The notes below the pieces were generated by a model that worked only from the letters and a program-made list of their open reading frames with translations, did not search any database and was not told where the DNA came from. Shown one piece after another: positions 20,790-32,900 of a stretch of DNA of 64,000 nt. Each line of letters begins with the position of its first letter. Within the stretch, counting starts at the first letter, position 1. The stretch is from Dipteris shenzhenensis. Its lineage: Eukaryota; Polypodiophyta; Polypodiopsida; Gleicheniales. The position numbers and the translations under genes are program-made. Location of the stretch: the NCBI GenBank assembly GCA_047967505.1, contig CM106541.1, one strand, 5' to 3'.

Positions 20790-22345
20790 GGCCTGTTCCT
20801 TAGTCCTCGTCACCTGTGTCTTCTCCCTCGTCCTTGTCACCTGTGTCTGATCCTTGGCCCTGTTGATCACTCGCCTTCGATGATGGGATGCTTGAGCTTT
20901 GACCCTAAGAGTGAACCATATAAATCGAAAATTAGATTGGAACTTGAATTAAAAAGTGAGATTACAAGTAGGAGTAAACTTATACCGTGCGAGCAGCCAC
21001 CTCAACCCAATCGACCGTCGCTCCCATTGCCTCCTACTCAAAGAACCACGGCTTTGTTCCTATCTGAAATGCGTGTCGCTTCTCTGCATCTGTAGGAAGA
21101 CGACCCATCGAAGCTTGCTGTGGATCCAATTTACGAGAGTTAGAGTTAGCTAAAGTGCATGTAATATGTAGTAAAACAAATAGAACAATACATTAAATGA
21201 GAAGAAGTAGACTTACCACGGTTGCCTCGAATGCATACCGTCTGCCTGCACCAAAGTGCGAAGTACCTACGACGTCCAGCCATCTCTTTGCAGCCCTCCT
21301 CTAACCCTCGAACAATTTAGGATGGTCCCTATGTTGCTTCTTGAAGTACTTCCAATCAGCTTTGTCTGCCCAGATGGGTTTAGCCAACCCCTTTGTGATG
21401 GAAGTACGCATGGTTGATCTATGATGCTTCAAGACCAAACCCATGCGCTCTTGCATATAATCTTCATTAAACTCCACATTTGGCAGATTAGGATATCTTT
21501 GTTTTAACTCATCGATGACCTCCTGCTTCTTTTGGGCATCTTAATACCGCCAATCGGTAGCAATGCCGCTCTTGAAGTGATGACTCATCAACCTCGTCAT
21601 GGTGGCCATCACTACTTTGCCCTTTCTATCTTTTATTATCTCTCCGGCAGCTGTGATTTGATAGGAGAGATCCCCTGATGAGTAAGGAGGACTGACGGTA
21701 GCAGAGTTAGAAGGAGTGGAAGCTGCACGAGTGCTTCCGGAGTGAGGAGTAGCAGTGGGAGTAGGAGAGGGAAAGGGACCTGACTGATACTGTGTCTCCG
21801 AACCAAGTGGAGACCTATAGGAGCGTGAGTGTGCTAACTCATCTACATCTTCCGAGTCAACACAACATGAGCCACCCTTCCTACTCTTCCTTCCCTTACG
21901 AGAGGCATGCGCAGGTGATGATGCCGCGGTCGAAGGGGCACGAGGGGATGGCTGGGCAGTACGTCCACCCGTCGATGTAGGGGAGGGAATTGCTGAGGTC
22001 CTCCGAGATAGCAAAGAGAAGAATCTTGTTGCCTCCTCATCGCTCATCTGAGCTACAAACTCGTCAGGACTCCCAACAAAGCCATGTGCGGCTAGCAAAG
22101 GAGTTCCCCGAGGGGTAGTCGTAGTGCTACATGGAAGAGGAGTCGGACCAGGGGTAGTCATAGTGCTAGGTCCGAGAGGAGTCAGACCAAGGGTAGTCCT
22201 TGGGGTAGTCGCCTGAGAGGAATCAAAGTCCTCTGGAGCATAAAGATCATGAGCTCTTCTCCTGCGAGGTTGTCCATACTCATCGGATGAGCGACGTGAT
22301 CCCGTGTCTAACATAGACACAAACATGAAAACAAAAAATAAAAAA
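20790..22345 (-). pseudogene. TnpA-like (Ptta/En/Spm) gene of CACTA copy B
   Basis: Homologous to 36965-38413 of copy A. The main block (21541-22318) has the Ser/Thr/Pro-rich N-terminal part (SSDEYGQPRRRRAHDLYAPE) and SYQITAAGEIIKDRKGKVVM, then MSHHFKSGIATDWRY followed by a stop at 21541 where copy A continues. Downstream exons are recognisable at about 20985-21120 and 20790-20910. The copy-A start codon (MGSRRSS) is changed to ACG here. It is a decayed copy of the regulatory or DNA-binding protein of the element. Confidence 0.7.
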
Positions 22346-24545
22346 ACAAACATAAGCATAGGCATAAGCAAAGAGAAAGAAGAGGGAAAGGAAAGAAGAG
22401 GGAAAGGAAAGAAGAGGAAAAGGAAAGAGAAGAGGAAGAAGAGGGAAATAGAGAATAAGAGTTAGAGAGAATAAGCTCATGCTTATGCTTATGCATGAGC
22501 ATGAGCTTATGCGGAAATAGAGAATGAGACAAGCAATTCTCTATTTCCGCATAAGCTCATGCATAAGCATAAGCTTATGCGGAAATAGAGAATGAGAGAA
22601 GGGGGAAAGAGAGAAGCATAAGCATGAGCTTATGCGGAAATAGAGAATGAGAGAAGGGGGAAATAGAGAAGGGGGAAAGAGAGAAGCATAAGCATGATCA
22701 TAAGCTCATGCTCATGCATGAGCATAAGCATGAGCTTATGCTTATGCTTATGCTTAAGCATAAGCTCATGCTTATGCTTAAGCATAAGCATAAGCATAAG
22801 CTCATGCTTATGCTTATGCTTAAGCATAAGCTCATGCTTATGCTCATGCATGAGCATGAGCTTATGCAGAAATAGAGAATAAGAGAAGGGGGAAAATTGA
22901 GAAGGGGGAAACAGAGAAGCATAAGCATGAGCATAAGCTCATGCACATGCATGAGCCTAAGCATGAGCTTATGCTTCTCTCATTCTCTATTTCCGCATAA
23001 GCTCATGCATAAGCATAAGCACGAGCTTATGCTTATGCATCAGCTTATGCGGAAATAGAGAATGAGAGAAGGGGGAAACTTAAGCATAAGCTCATGCTCA
23101 TGCATGAGCATAAGCATGAGCTTATGCTTATGCTTATGCTTAAGCATATGCTTATGCTTAAGCATAAGCATAAGCATAAGCTCATGCTTATGCTCATGCA
23201 TGAGCATGAGCGTATGCGGAAATAGAGAATGAGAGAAGGGGGAAATAGAGTAGGGGGAAAGAGAGAAGCATAAGCATGAGCATAAGCTCATGCTCATGCA
23301 TGAGCATAAGCATGAGCTTATGCTTATGCTTATGCTTCTCTCATTCTCTATTTCCGCATAAGCTCATGCATAAGCATAAGCATGAGCTTATGCTTATGCA
23401 TGAGCTTATGCGGAAATAGAGAATGAGGGAAGGGGGAAACTTAAGCATAAGCTCATGCTCATGCATCAGCATAAGCATGAGCTCATGCTTATGCTTATAG
23501 CATAAGCATAAGCATAAGCATGAGCTCATGCTTATGCTTATAGCATAAGCATAAGCATAAGCTTAAGCATAAGCATAAGCATGAGCTCATGCTTATGCTC
23601 ATGCATGAGGATGAGCTTATGCGGAAATAGAGAATGAGAGAAGGGGGAAATAGAGAAGGGGGAAAGAGAGAAGCATAATCATGAGCTTATGCGGAAATAG
23701 AGAATGAGAGAAGGAGGAAATAGAGAAGGGGGAAAGAGAGAAGCATAAGCATGAGCATAAGAATGAGCTTATGCTTATGCTTATGCTTCTCTCATTCTCT
23801 ATTTCCGCATAAGCTCATGCATAAGCATAAGCATGAGTTTTCCCCTTCTCTCTTTCCTTTCCCTCTTATTCTCTATTTCTGCATAGCATGAGCATGAGCA
23901 TGAGCTTATGCTCATGCTTATGCTTCTCTCTTTCCCCCTTCGCTATTTCCCCCTTCTCTCATTCTCTATTTCTATATAAGCTCATGCATAAGCATAAGCA
24001 TGAGCTTATGCTTATGCTTATGCTTAAGTTTCCCCCTTCTCTCATTCTCTACTTCCACATAAGCTCATGCATAAGCATAAGCATGAGCTCATGCTTATGC
24101 TTATGCATGAGCTTATGTGCTCATGCTTATGCTTATGCATGAGCTTATGTGGAAGTAGAGAATGAAGCATGAGCTTATGTGCTCATGCTTATGCTTATGC
24201 ATGAGCTTATGTGGAAGTAGAGAATGAGAGAAGGGGGAAACTTAAGCATAAGCATAAGCATAAGCTCATGCTTATGCTTATGCATGAGCTTATACAGAAA
24301 TAGAGAATGAGAGAAGGGGGAAATAGAGAAGGGGGAAAGAGAGAAGCATAAGCATGAGCATAAGCTCATGCTCATGCTCATGCTATGCAGAAATAGAGAA
24401 TAAGAGGGAAAGGAAAGAGAGAAGGGGAAAAGAGAGAAGGGGGAAATAGAGAAGGGGGAAAGAGAGAATAAGAGAAGAGGGAAAAAAGAGAAGGGGGTAA
24501 AAAGAGAATAAGAGAAGGGGGAAGAAGGAAAGAGTTTGAGGGGAA
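22330..24545. repeat. Hexamer array (GCTTAT/GCTCAT) in the intron, copy B
   Basis: About 2.2 kb of nested short repeats: runs of CATAAG, CATGAG and their complements, giving many small palindromes, mixed with a GGAAATAGAGAATGAGAGAAGGGGGAA-type purine module. Long frames rich in Met-Leu-Met-His-Lys on one strand and Cys-Leu-Ser on the other are artefacts. The position equals the first large intron of the TnpA-like gene in copy A (35230-36780). Confidence 0.85.
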
Positions 24546-24567
24546 GAGAGGGTTGCTACGCCCATTA

Positions 24568-24598
24568 CTGCAGCTAGCGCTTAAGGCACTAGCTGCAG
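24568..24598. repeat. Conserved 31-bp palindrome, copy B
   Basis: Arms CTGCAGCTAGCGC and its near-complement around a 5-base centre, one mismatch. Same structure at 35070-35100 (perfect) and 49765-49795. Confidence 0.7.
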
Positions 24599-25224
24599 GC
24601 CAATGCAAATAACAAGAATAATAAATGGAAAATAGAGGAAGTACTTACCTGAAATAGTATGTCCCGCTCGGTGTAGTGGACTGGCCCTACAAAAGAGTGA
24701 AAATAACCCATTTTTTCAAATAAGATGTTAGAGGAAGGAGGAGATTACAAAAGCAACTTCTTGAAAGGAGGAGATTGAGGAGACAAGGAAAGGAGGAGAT
24801 TGAGGAGTCAAGGAGAAAGAGAAGGAAGAGAAATACAGAAAAAAGAGGTGAGTCTTCTTTCTTTCTTGAAATCTCGTTTTTTGTTTCAATCCTTTCAAAA
24901 CAAGCATGAAAACTAGTTTACAAGTTTAGCAATACAAGAAGAAACACTCACAAAACTAAAGCTAACAAACAAACAACCTACATTGTTGAAACAAACTCAC
25001 CTCTTGAAGAACTTCCTTTCAAGAAACCAAAGAGGGAAAAGGGTAGAGAGGGAGTACAAGAGCTAGAGAAGGGTGAAGAGTGGAAAATAGAGTGGGAGGT
25101 TGCTTGAAATAGGTGGGAGATCGTCAAAAATAGGTGGGAGGAGATATTGGCTTGCTATCTTGAGAGATTAGAGAATAGTATGAAGAAAACACCGCGCGGG
25201 GAAAGTATTGGGTTTTAACCCATA

Positions 25225-25318
25225 GAGACGCTTATTCGTCGCTATATAGCGATGTTTTTAATTAAAAATGTCGCTATATAGCGACGAAACAGAGCAAAAA
25301 GGTTGCTATATAGTGACA
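25225..25318. repeat. Central palindrome cluster of CACTA copy B
   Basis: Three GTCGCTATATAGCGAC-type palindromes, one perfect and two changed, lying between the divergent genes and about 105 bases before the TNP2 start codon at 25423. Confidence 0.75.
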
Positions 25319-25422
25319 CTTACAGTCACTTTCTGTTGTAACATGAAAAGAAGCTCAAACATGCTATTTTATAACTGTTAATATCTCTTCTTCATGCTTA
25401 TGTTGTGATTTTATAAGTGTAG

Positions 25423-27535
25423 ATGGAAGGGACGAGTGGAAGCTCGTCTGATGATGCACCAATGCCCGAGAGCACGAAGTGGCTTACGGAGAGGTTATAC
25501 TATCATTGCACTCATTGCAAGCAAGAAGTACGACATCAACGTCGTATTATCATGCGCCACTTGCGGATGTATGGGGAGGAGCCGGAACCAATACCCACCG
25601 TTGGTGTTGCACATGTTGATGGACCATTGGTAAGTCAAAGCTATTTAAGTTCGCAATCTTATTGTATACCAGGAAATAGAAGATCTTATATTTACACAAA
25701 ATCTTAAAACAGGATGAGGAGGGTGACGAGGGTATGCATATACCTTCTCACTTTCAGCAAGACTATAGTCTCCCGCGGATGATGAGGAGGGTATGGTCGA
25801 CATGATGGATTCCATTTTTAGGGGCACTACATCCCACGTACACGTGATGTTAGAGTCTGAGGTCAAAATGCAAGAGTTGCAATCAACACAATTGTATGAG
25901 GGTGCTAGGATGTCTAAACTACATGCTTGTCTCTCAATCTTGAATCCTCATGTAAAGTATGGGTGGTCGGATACAAGTGTCTCGGCCTTAATGAGGTTAG
26001 CTCTTGCATTAATTTGACTCATTATTTGTATATTGTTTATTTTGAGAATCATCATTTGGATAGTGTCTTTGTCATAGGTTGCTTCAGAAGATGTTGCCTG
26101 CACCAAAAACCATGCCCGCATCAAGAGATGAAGCGAAAAAGATGCTAACAATGGTGGGTATGGATTATGATACCATCCATGCTTGCCGTAATGATTGTAT
26201 TCTCTTTCGTTGTGAGCATGGAGATTTGGCTAGTTGTCCAAAGTGTGGGGAACAATGATATAGAGATGACTTGCAGGGTGAGCGGATACCAGTAAAGGTC
26301 TTGAGACACTTTCCCATCATTGCAAGAATACAACACATGTTCCGATGCAAATCCATAGCGGAGTTGATGACATGGCATGCATGTCATCAGTCCACTGATG
26401 ACACATTGAGGATTCAGATTGTCCAGCTTGCAAGCACATAGATAATCAGTGGCCGGACTTTGCGAGGGAGCCACGCAACTTACATCTTGGGCTAGCCATG
26501 GACGGCGTGAATCCTTTTGGGTTACGCTCGACATCTTGGTCGACATGGCCCATAGTCATTGTGAATTACAATATCCCACCATGGCTAACAATAAAAAAGG
26601 GACACCTCATGCTTGCACTACTTGTGCCAGGAAAGTACAAGGCAAAAAACATGGACGTGTACATGGCACCTTTGATAGAGGAGTTACAGATATTATGGAG
26701 AGGAGTGCAGGTCTTTGATATTTCCAGAGCTCCTAGACATACCAATGATATTTTGGTTAGGGGTATCTTGACGTGGACCATGCATGACTACCTAGGATAT
26801 GGAGAGTGCGTAGGTACGTGGTTGTATCTTTACATGTACAATGAGGGATTATGCTTTTTTGACTCTCTTTTGCACGCATGTCTTGTACTAACACATTCAT
26901 GCACGCATGAAAGACTTGTTACAAGTGGGTACCATGCTTGTCTTGTTTGTGGACCGGCTCTGAAATTACTTGCATGCTACTCCAAACATATGAGGAAAAA
27001 TGTTTATGAAGGTCATGCTCGATACCTTCTGCTCGACCATCTCGCAGGTGGAGGTCAGCTTGATCCACCACCATCATATTTGAAGGCAAGTGACTGGATT
27101 CAAGCTTGGAGGGCGAATTGAGAGGAACCTCCTCTTGGTATGAAGAGTCTATCGATCTTTCACGAGCTTCCTTATTAGGGTCAGTTACAAATCAATCATC
27201 TCTTGGATCCCATGCATATCTTCAAGAATGTGGGGGCTACTATTTGGGCACACTTGGTTGGTTCCAAGGACTCGAGAGGAGTGTGAGAAGACTTGTGTGC
27301 TATGAATAGGATGTCTCCTTTGTGGCCCCAAGTGCATGCTTCGGGAAAAGTTGTCCTCCCGAAAGCAACGTGGATCCTCTCTACGAGGGAGGAGGCAGCG
27401 GTCAAGGCAGACATTGCCTCTTTTCAAACATCGACAAGGTACATGCATTGCTTGAAAGGAGCATTTTCAAAGGACAATAAGCTTAGTGGGCTCAAGTCCC
27501 ATGATTGGCACAAGGTCTTACAGGTATTCTAAGTA
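25423..27535 (+). pseudogene. TNP2 transposase gene of CACTA copy B (5' part)
   Basis: Exon 1 begins MEGTSGSSSDDAPMPESTKW at 25423 and ends at a GTAAGT donor (25630). Exons 2-4 are aligned with copy A, including GLAMDGVNPFGLRS, NIPPWLTIKKGHLMLALLVP and HLLDPMHIFKNVGA. Breaks include a TGA at about 26259 (GEQ-stop), a frameshift near 26410, a TGA after WRAN (27118) and a TAG near 27176. The gene stops after exon 4 because the element is truncated. Confidence 0.8.
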
Positions 27536-27592
27536 GAATTAGTGTACTAATAATCGTGATGTGTTAGCGTAATTATTATTATGTTATATTGT

Positions 27593-28216
27593 GTCCTTCC
27601 ATGTCCTTGTTGAAGATAGAAGCATGAAGACATATATCCCTACTATATGACTTGATGAGGGGTAGACATAGTGCTAGTGATGGGCCTACCATAGGCCTAA
27701 GTTAGCCAAATATACATTGGATATAACGCCATGCATTGGTTCAGTTAAGGTACTGATTCAGTACTGAATTCAATTTGTACTATCTTGGATATAATGGCTA
27801 GTACATTGCATTTACATTTTATGCAGTATCAAATGGCTTCATGTTCAAATAGATAAAACCTCCACATTATTATCATCCTAGCAAACATTAAATGTTAACA
27901 CTAGATTGTACTTGATTGTACAAGTCTTCTTTTGGGGCTTAATTCAATATATATAGCCAAAATTTTAAATTCTAAATTTAATATGATGGTGAAATTTTCC
28001 AAATATATTTATTTATTATATAAAACTTTGGCATATTTTCATGGACTTTATTTATAACTTTATAATCTTAAAGGCTAAACCTAGCTCTTTTTTTAATTTT
28101 AGTTTCAAATTGTGGCAAATATAGTGAGCTTATATTTTTATAAAAGCATATAAACTTTCATAAGCCATGTAAAACTTTTGCTTATTAATGAAACTAACGT
28201 GAAAAAATCATCCCTG
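27593..28216. other. Right part of the hAT element, non-coding
   Basis: AT-rich sequence between the CACTA B truncation point and the hAT terminus. The last ~80 bases match the left end of the 296-bp MITE in inverted orientation, including GTTAGTTTCATTAATAAG. No coding frame was recognised. Confidence 0.6.
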
Positions 28217-28581
28217 GTGATAGACCATGCAAGGAATATTCGATGCATACAATACTTTGCATGCTCCTCCAAATATGTGGTATTTACTTGCATGCGAAGT
28301 GGTTTTTGGATGGATGTGCATCACATTGAGGAAAAAATAGTGTTTAATTCTTGATCCATAATTCAAAGCATATCTGATGGTCAAAATGCTTTGTACATGC
28401 CTTAACCAAGGTGGTATTGACTTGCTTGCAAAGTGGCACACCCATCCCATTAGTATTTATTTGGATAACACACCTCGGAGCGTGTTCTTTGATAGGTGTA
28501 CATAATACTAGGGGAAAAATGGTGTATAATGCGTGATCGACAATGCAATGCATATTCGATGGACACAATACTTTGCACATG
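28217..28581 (+). repeat. ~181-bp satellite, block 4
   Basis: The satellite monomer interrupted at 16457 resumes exactly here with GTGATAGACCATGC. About two monomers follow, ending at 28581, where the LTR remnant of gypsy copy 2 begins. Confidence 0.85.
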
Positions 28582-28639
28582 AGAACACACAAATTTATGC
28601 CTTTTTACTTTGGTCAAATTTATCCATAACAGTTCCCCC

Positions 28640-29491
28640 CCCCAGGCAGGGAATGCATAGCATTTCCATGCTTGGGACCATCACGCACAAAGAAGGGCTT
28701 GAGATAACGCTTGTTGATCACCTTCTTGCCATATGGCTCATACAGCTCCTGAACTTGTACAGACCCATTGCTAGGTTCCTTGATTACTTTGTATGGACTG
28801 GTCCACAGTGGTAGAAACTTCTTATCCATTTGGTGGTCCAATCTGTTATCAAATCATAGCACAACATCCCCCTCAGCAAAGTGTCTTTCCCATCCCTTGC
28901 AAATCTTAGCATCCAAGCGGGCCTTTTGTTGATTCTTTTGGATCTTTGTTTGGTGTAGTGCAAGGGGTCGATTTCATCTAACTTCTCAAGTTGTACCAAT
29001 TTGGCCTCTACATGTTCATCTTCTGTCATCCTCTGTTCTTGTGCCAATCTCAAGGCCCCGGAATCTCTATCTCTAGTGGTAAAACTGCCTCAATACCATA
29101 CACCAACTCAAAAGGAGTGTGACCTATAGACATTTTATGAGTGAGGTTATAAGCCCACATGGCTTTAGTGACCTTTTGATCCCACTGGCTCCTGTTCCTT
29201 GTGGTCATTTTTCCCATGGTTTTACAAAGGAGGCCATTGGTCTGCTCCATTTGACCCATGGAAGCTAGATAATAGATGCTAGAAGTGTGATGATCAATAC
29301 CCATGCGATCCATGAGCAACTTCACTACATTTAAGAATGGACTCCCATGGTCAGATACTTTTTCCATGGGTGTCCCAAACCTTGTGAAGATACGTTCAAA
29401 TATGAAATTTGAAACTTCCTTACCATTTGCAATGGGGAGGGTGATAGCTTCCACCCACATACTGAGTGGCTACCAAAAGATACTTCTTTTT
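28640..29491 (-). pseudogene. Integrase of gypsy copy 2, 3' half
   Basis: 29050-29460 holds the catalytic part from FERIFTRFGTPM through VSDHGSPF and GQMEQTNGLLCKTMGK; the last catalytic residue E is present. 28784-29053 and 28620-28841 hold the C-terminal domain, ending YGKKVINKRYLKPFFV. It is frameshifted near 29050 and has a small deletion near 29455 compared with copy 1. The gene is cut by CACTA A between the first and second catalytic Asp. Confidence 0.75.
29489..29491. other. Left target-site duplicate (TTT) of CACTA A
   Basis: TTT lies next to CACTACTACA, and TTT is repeated at 39095-39097 after the other end. Removing 29492-39097 restores a run of five T followed by G, as in the uninterrupted gypsy copy 1 near 2026-2040. 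Confidence 0.85.
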
Positions 29492-29526
29492 CACTACTAC
29501 ACACGCATCCTATTGCGACGTTTACG

Positions 29527-29565
29527 TACCGACGATTAGCGCCCGCTTAGCGTTAATCGTCGGTA
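29527..29565. repeat. Terminal hairpin of CACTA A
   Basis: Perfect 12-base arms TACCGACGATTA and TAATCGTCGGTA around a 15-base centre, 35 bases inside the left terminus. A CCGACG-type motif also occurs near the other end (38985-39070). It could form a foldback at the transposon end. Confidence 0.6.
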
Positions 29566-29584
29566 TAAAAATCGGGTGTCGTAA

Positions 29585-29755
29585 ATCGTCGCTATATAGC
29601 GACTTTTAATAAGAGTCGCTATATAGCGACGTTAGTAATGGTCGCTATATAGCGACTTTTAAACGTCGCTATATAGCGACTTTAGTAAAAGTCGCTATAT
29701 AACGACTTTTAAAAGTCGCTATATAGCGACACTGAGACTATATTATAGCGACGTT
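29585..29755. repeat. Left subterminal palindromes of CACTA A
   Basis: Six copies of GTCGCTATATAGCGAC (one with AACGAC), spaced about 22-31 bases, plus a partial TATAGCGACG at 29740. The core TCGCTATATAGCGA is a perfect palindrome. Spacers are short and AT-rich. Confidence 0.9.
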
Positions 29756-29930
29756 TTCCAGAGAGGTTTTTTTTTTTTTTTTAGCCTTAAAATTTATTTT
29801 CTTCCAATGACAAAATTTTTTAAATTTTCATACATGTTTGAGCTCATAGAGAAATAAAAAATGAGAGCATGTACATCAAGCCTTTGAAGCTCATATATTC
29901 ATGTCCAAGTTAGAGATGAGAAAAATCAAA

Positions 29931-32900
29931 TTAAATAAGAGCATTTACATCAACTGTTTCATCTTGAGCCAAGTCTAAGGCGCCAAGCAAGTCTATCTCC
30001 AACTCTATACCGAGTTGATCTCCTATATCATCATCGTACTCTAGCATCGTACGTTCACCTAAAAGTATTTGATCATCTTCTTCAATTAAGCTTAAGTGTG
30101 GTGATCGATCTTGACGATTGTTGTCTTCCTCGTCAATATCGTGATCTCCATCCTCCTCCCGTGCGATGTCATTATGCGCATCTTCCTCTTGCCTCATATG
30201 GTGATCTACATCTTCTTCGCTAGATTCATCAATTGGATCCGGATTTGGTAGTGGCATCTCCATATCCACATCTCGATCTTCAAAAATCTGCTTTCTTCGT
30301 GGTGCAACTTGGATCATGTACCACCATCTTGGATCAGAACGATCCGGATGAAAAACCACCTATATTGAAGATGAAAAATCACGTGCCAAATGTCGTCAAT
30401 TATATATATATCAATGGACTTAAAAAACGAAAGCTTCGACTAATTGAATCATTAGTATGCACCTGCTCACAGTGCTCGGGAAGAACAAAAGTATCACTTT
30501 CATCGGTCCAATGTTTGGTGGAGTCTATTGCAAAGAGACCGCTACCATCTTTTCTCACAGTTGCATGGGGACCGTTGTAAGTAGTTCTAAACCATTTTAC
30601 ATCAAGAATGAAAATAGTAAATCGTCTGAAATCAATTTCATAGATGTCGCGTATGGTTCCACAATAATCCAACTGTGAGGAGAGAAGATTGGTATCCGAA
30701 GCACTTGCTCGGCTATCTTGTGTGAAGTTAGCCATGACTCCACAATCATACGTGACTCTCTTTGAATCGATGCGTTCTATGCGAAAATGTCGTCCATATG
30801 ACCATAATGCACTGTACTTTTTGTACTGTAAAAGAGCATCATTAAAACAATGAAGATGCACCTATTTTATAGCATATATTGCCACAAATAATTACTTAAT
30901 TACATCAAGAGATAAGAAACTTACATGCACCATACATCCAGATGATAACTCCCGCTCGCGCTCGTTTATTGTCTCTCCATCACGTTCGGCTTTACGTATA
31001 GCTAGTTGTAGCCAATCAAGTGACATGTGAGTAGGGAGAAGAGCCAGATCTCGTGGATATGGTTGTGATCGCGTGTACATTACTCTGAATCTCGTCCTTG
31101 CATTTATTCTTTCTGCTTTGGCCACTTCATATCTCTCAATCCACTTCTGCATCTCAGGGCTATTGAGGATACAAAACTTATTGAATTTCTCCATTTGCTC
31201 TTCGCTCATCTTTCTTTCAATCCCTTTTCCTTGGGGGACCTCGCCAATGATGCGATCATCATCCTTGTTGTGCCAAGCTTGCGGTATATCAGGATCCGTG
31301 GATGCAAGAAACTCTGTGATATATACTAATGACTCTTGCACAAGCCATCCCTCTGCCATGCTTGCTTCTGGTCTTGCTCTTTGTCTTACAAACCCCTTTA
31401 AAGTTTTCATAAACCGCTCGAGAAAAAACATCCATCGATTATGAACGGTACCTGCTATAGCCACCTCATCAACTATGTGCACAAGCAAGTGGACTTGAGT
31501 TGTCATAATGCTTGAGGGAAAGTGCTTCTCAAGCAAGCATACGGCTTCGATGGATTCCACCCTAGCCTTCTCGATGCTCGATATAGAGATCTCTTTTTGA
31601 GATATCCACCTATTTCACATGTCCATGCATATGTAAGATATTTGAGATATCCACCTATTTCACATGTCCATGAAGAAAATACATAATGCGAATTGATAGT
31701 AAGCATACCTCACAATACCACAGATCTTGAATATAGCATTTCTAACATCTTCTTGTAAGCACCCTTTTATTGTAATTGGAAGGATGAACTATCAAAGCAA
31801 CAATGAAATCATGTCAACAATATAACATAATAATAATTACGCTAATGCCTTGTACTATTATCGGTACACTAATTCTACTTAGAATACCTGTAAGACCTTG
31901 TGCCAATCATGGGACTTGAGGCCACTAAGCTTATTGTCCTTTGAAAATGCTCCTTTCAAGCAACGCATGTACCCTGTCGGTGTTTGAAAAGAGGCAATGT
32001 CTGCCTTGATCGCTGCCTCCTCCCTCGTAGAGAGGATCCACGTTGCTTTCGGGAGGACAACTTTTCCTGAAGCATGCACTTGGGGCCACAAACGAGACAT
32101 CCTATTCATAGCACGCAAGTCTTCTCGCACTCCTCTCGAGTCCTTGGAACCAACCAAGTGTGCCCAAATGGTAGCCCCCACATTCTTAAAGATATGCATG
32201 GGATCCAAGAGATGATTAATTTGTAACTGACCCCAATAAGGAAGCTCGTGAAAGATCGATAGCCTCTTCATACCAGGAGGAGGTTCCTCTCCATTCTCCC
32301 TCCAAGCTTGAATCCAATCACTTGCTTTCAAATATGATGGTGGTGGATCAAGCTGACCTCCACGTGCGAGATGGTCGAGCGGAAGGTATCGAGCATGACC
32401 TTCATAAACATTTTTCCTCATGTGTTTGGAGTAGCGTGCAAGCGATTTCAGAGCGGGTCCACAAACAGGACAAGCATGGTACCCACTTGTAACAAGCCCT
32501 GCACGCGTGCATGAATATGTTAGTACAAGACATGCGTGCAAAAGAGAGTAAAAAAAGCATAATCCCTCATTGTACATGTAAAGACATAACCACGTACCTG
32601 CGCACTCTCCATATCCTGGGTAGTCATGCATGGTCCACATCAAGATACCCCTGACGGAAATATCATTGGTATGCCTAGGAGCTCTGGAAATATCAAAGAC
32701 CTGCACTCCTCTCCATAATATCTGTAACTCCTCTATCAAAGGTGCCATGTACACGTCCATGTTTCTTGCCTTGTACTTTCCTGGCACAAGTAGTGCAAGC
32801 ATGAGGTGTCCCTTTTTTATTGTTAGCCATGGTGGGATATTGTAATTCACCACGACTATGGGCCATGTGGACCAAGATGTCGAGCGTAACCCGAAAGGAT

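Larger units (their letters stand above)
20204..27592. mobile_element. CACTA element copy B, truncated at its TNP2 end
   Basis: Starts CACTACAAGGCATAGGCC, the same terminus as copy A (reverse of 39094) and copy C. Then follow subterminal palindromes, the TnpA-like gene (minus), the hexamer array, the 31-bp palindrome, the central palindrome cluster, and the 5' part of the TNP2 gene (plus). The match to copy A stops at 27592 inside the intron after TNP2 exon 4, so DUF4218, DUF4216 and the other terminus are gone. Stops in both genes make it dead. Orientation is opposite to copy A. Confidence 0.85.
16458..28216. mobile_element. Large hAT element (11,759 bp) with perfect 8-bp TSD
   Basis: Starts CAGGGATGTTTTTATC and ends GAAAAAATCATCCCTG, inverted hAT termini. 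The 8-bp sequence GTGATAGA flanks it on both sides (16450-16457 and 28217-28224), and the satellite monomer reads on perfectly across the two flanks (ATGCGTGATAGA then CCATGCAA). Inside, from left: a hAT transposase fragment (16706-17064, minus), a ~278-bp tandem repeat, unassigned DNA, a Ty1/copia fragment, and truncated CACTA copy B. Most of this is presumably later insertion or captured filler; a normal hAT is 3-5 kb. The transposase remnant fits the termini. It is now defective. Confidence 0.8.

Noticed and set aside
22280-24400. Many open frames rich in Met-Leu-Met-His-Lys or Cys-Leu-Ser, also at 35270-36530 and 48640-49840
   Set aside because: They are translations of the hexamer arrays and appear on both strands and in several frames at once; no protein character.
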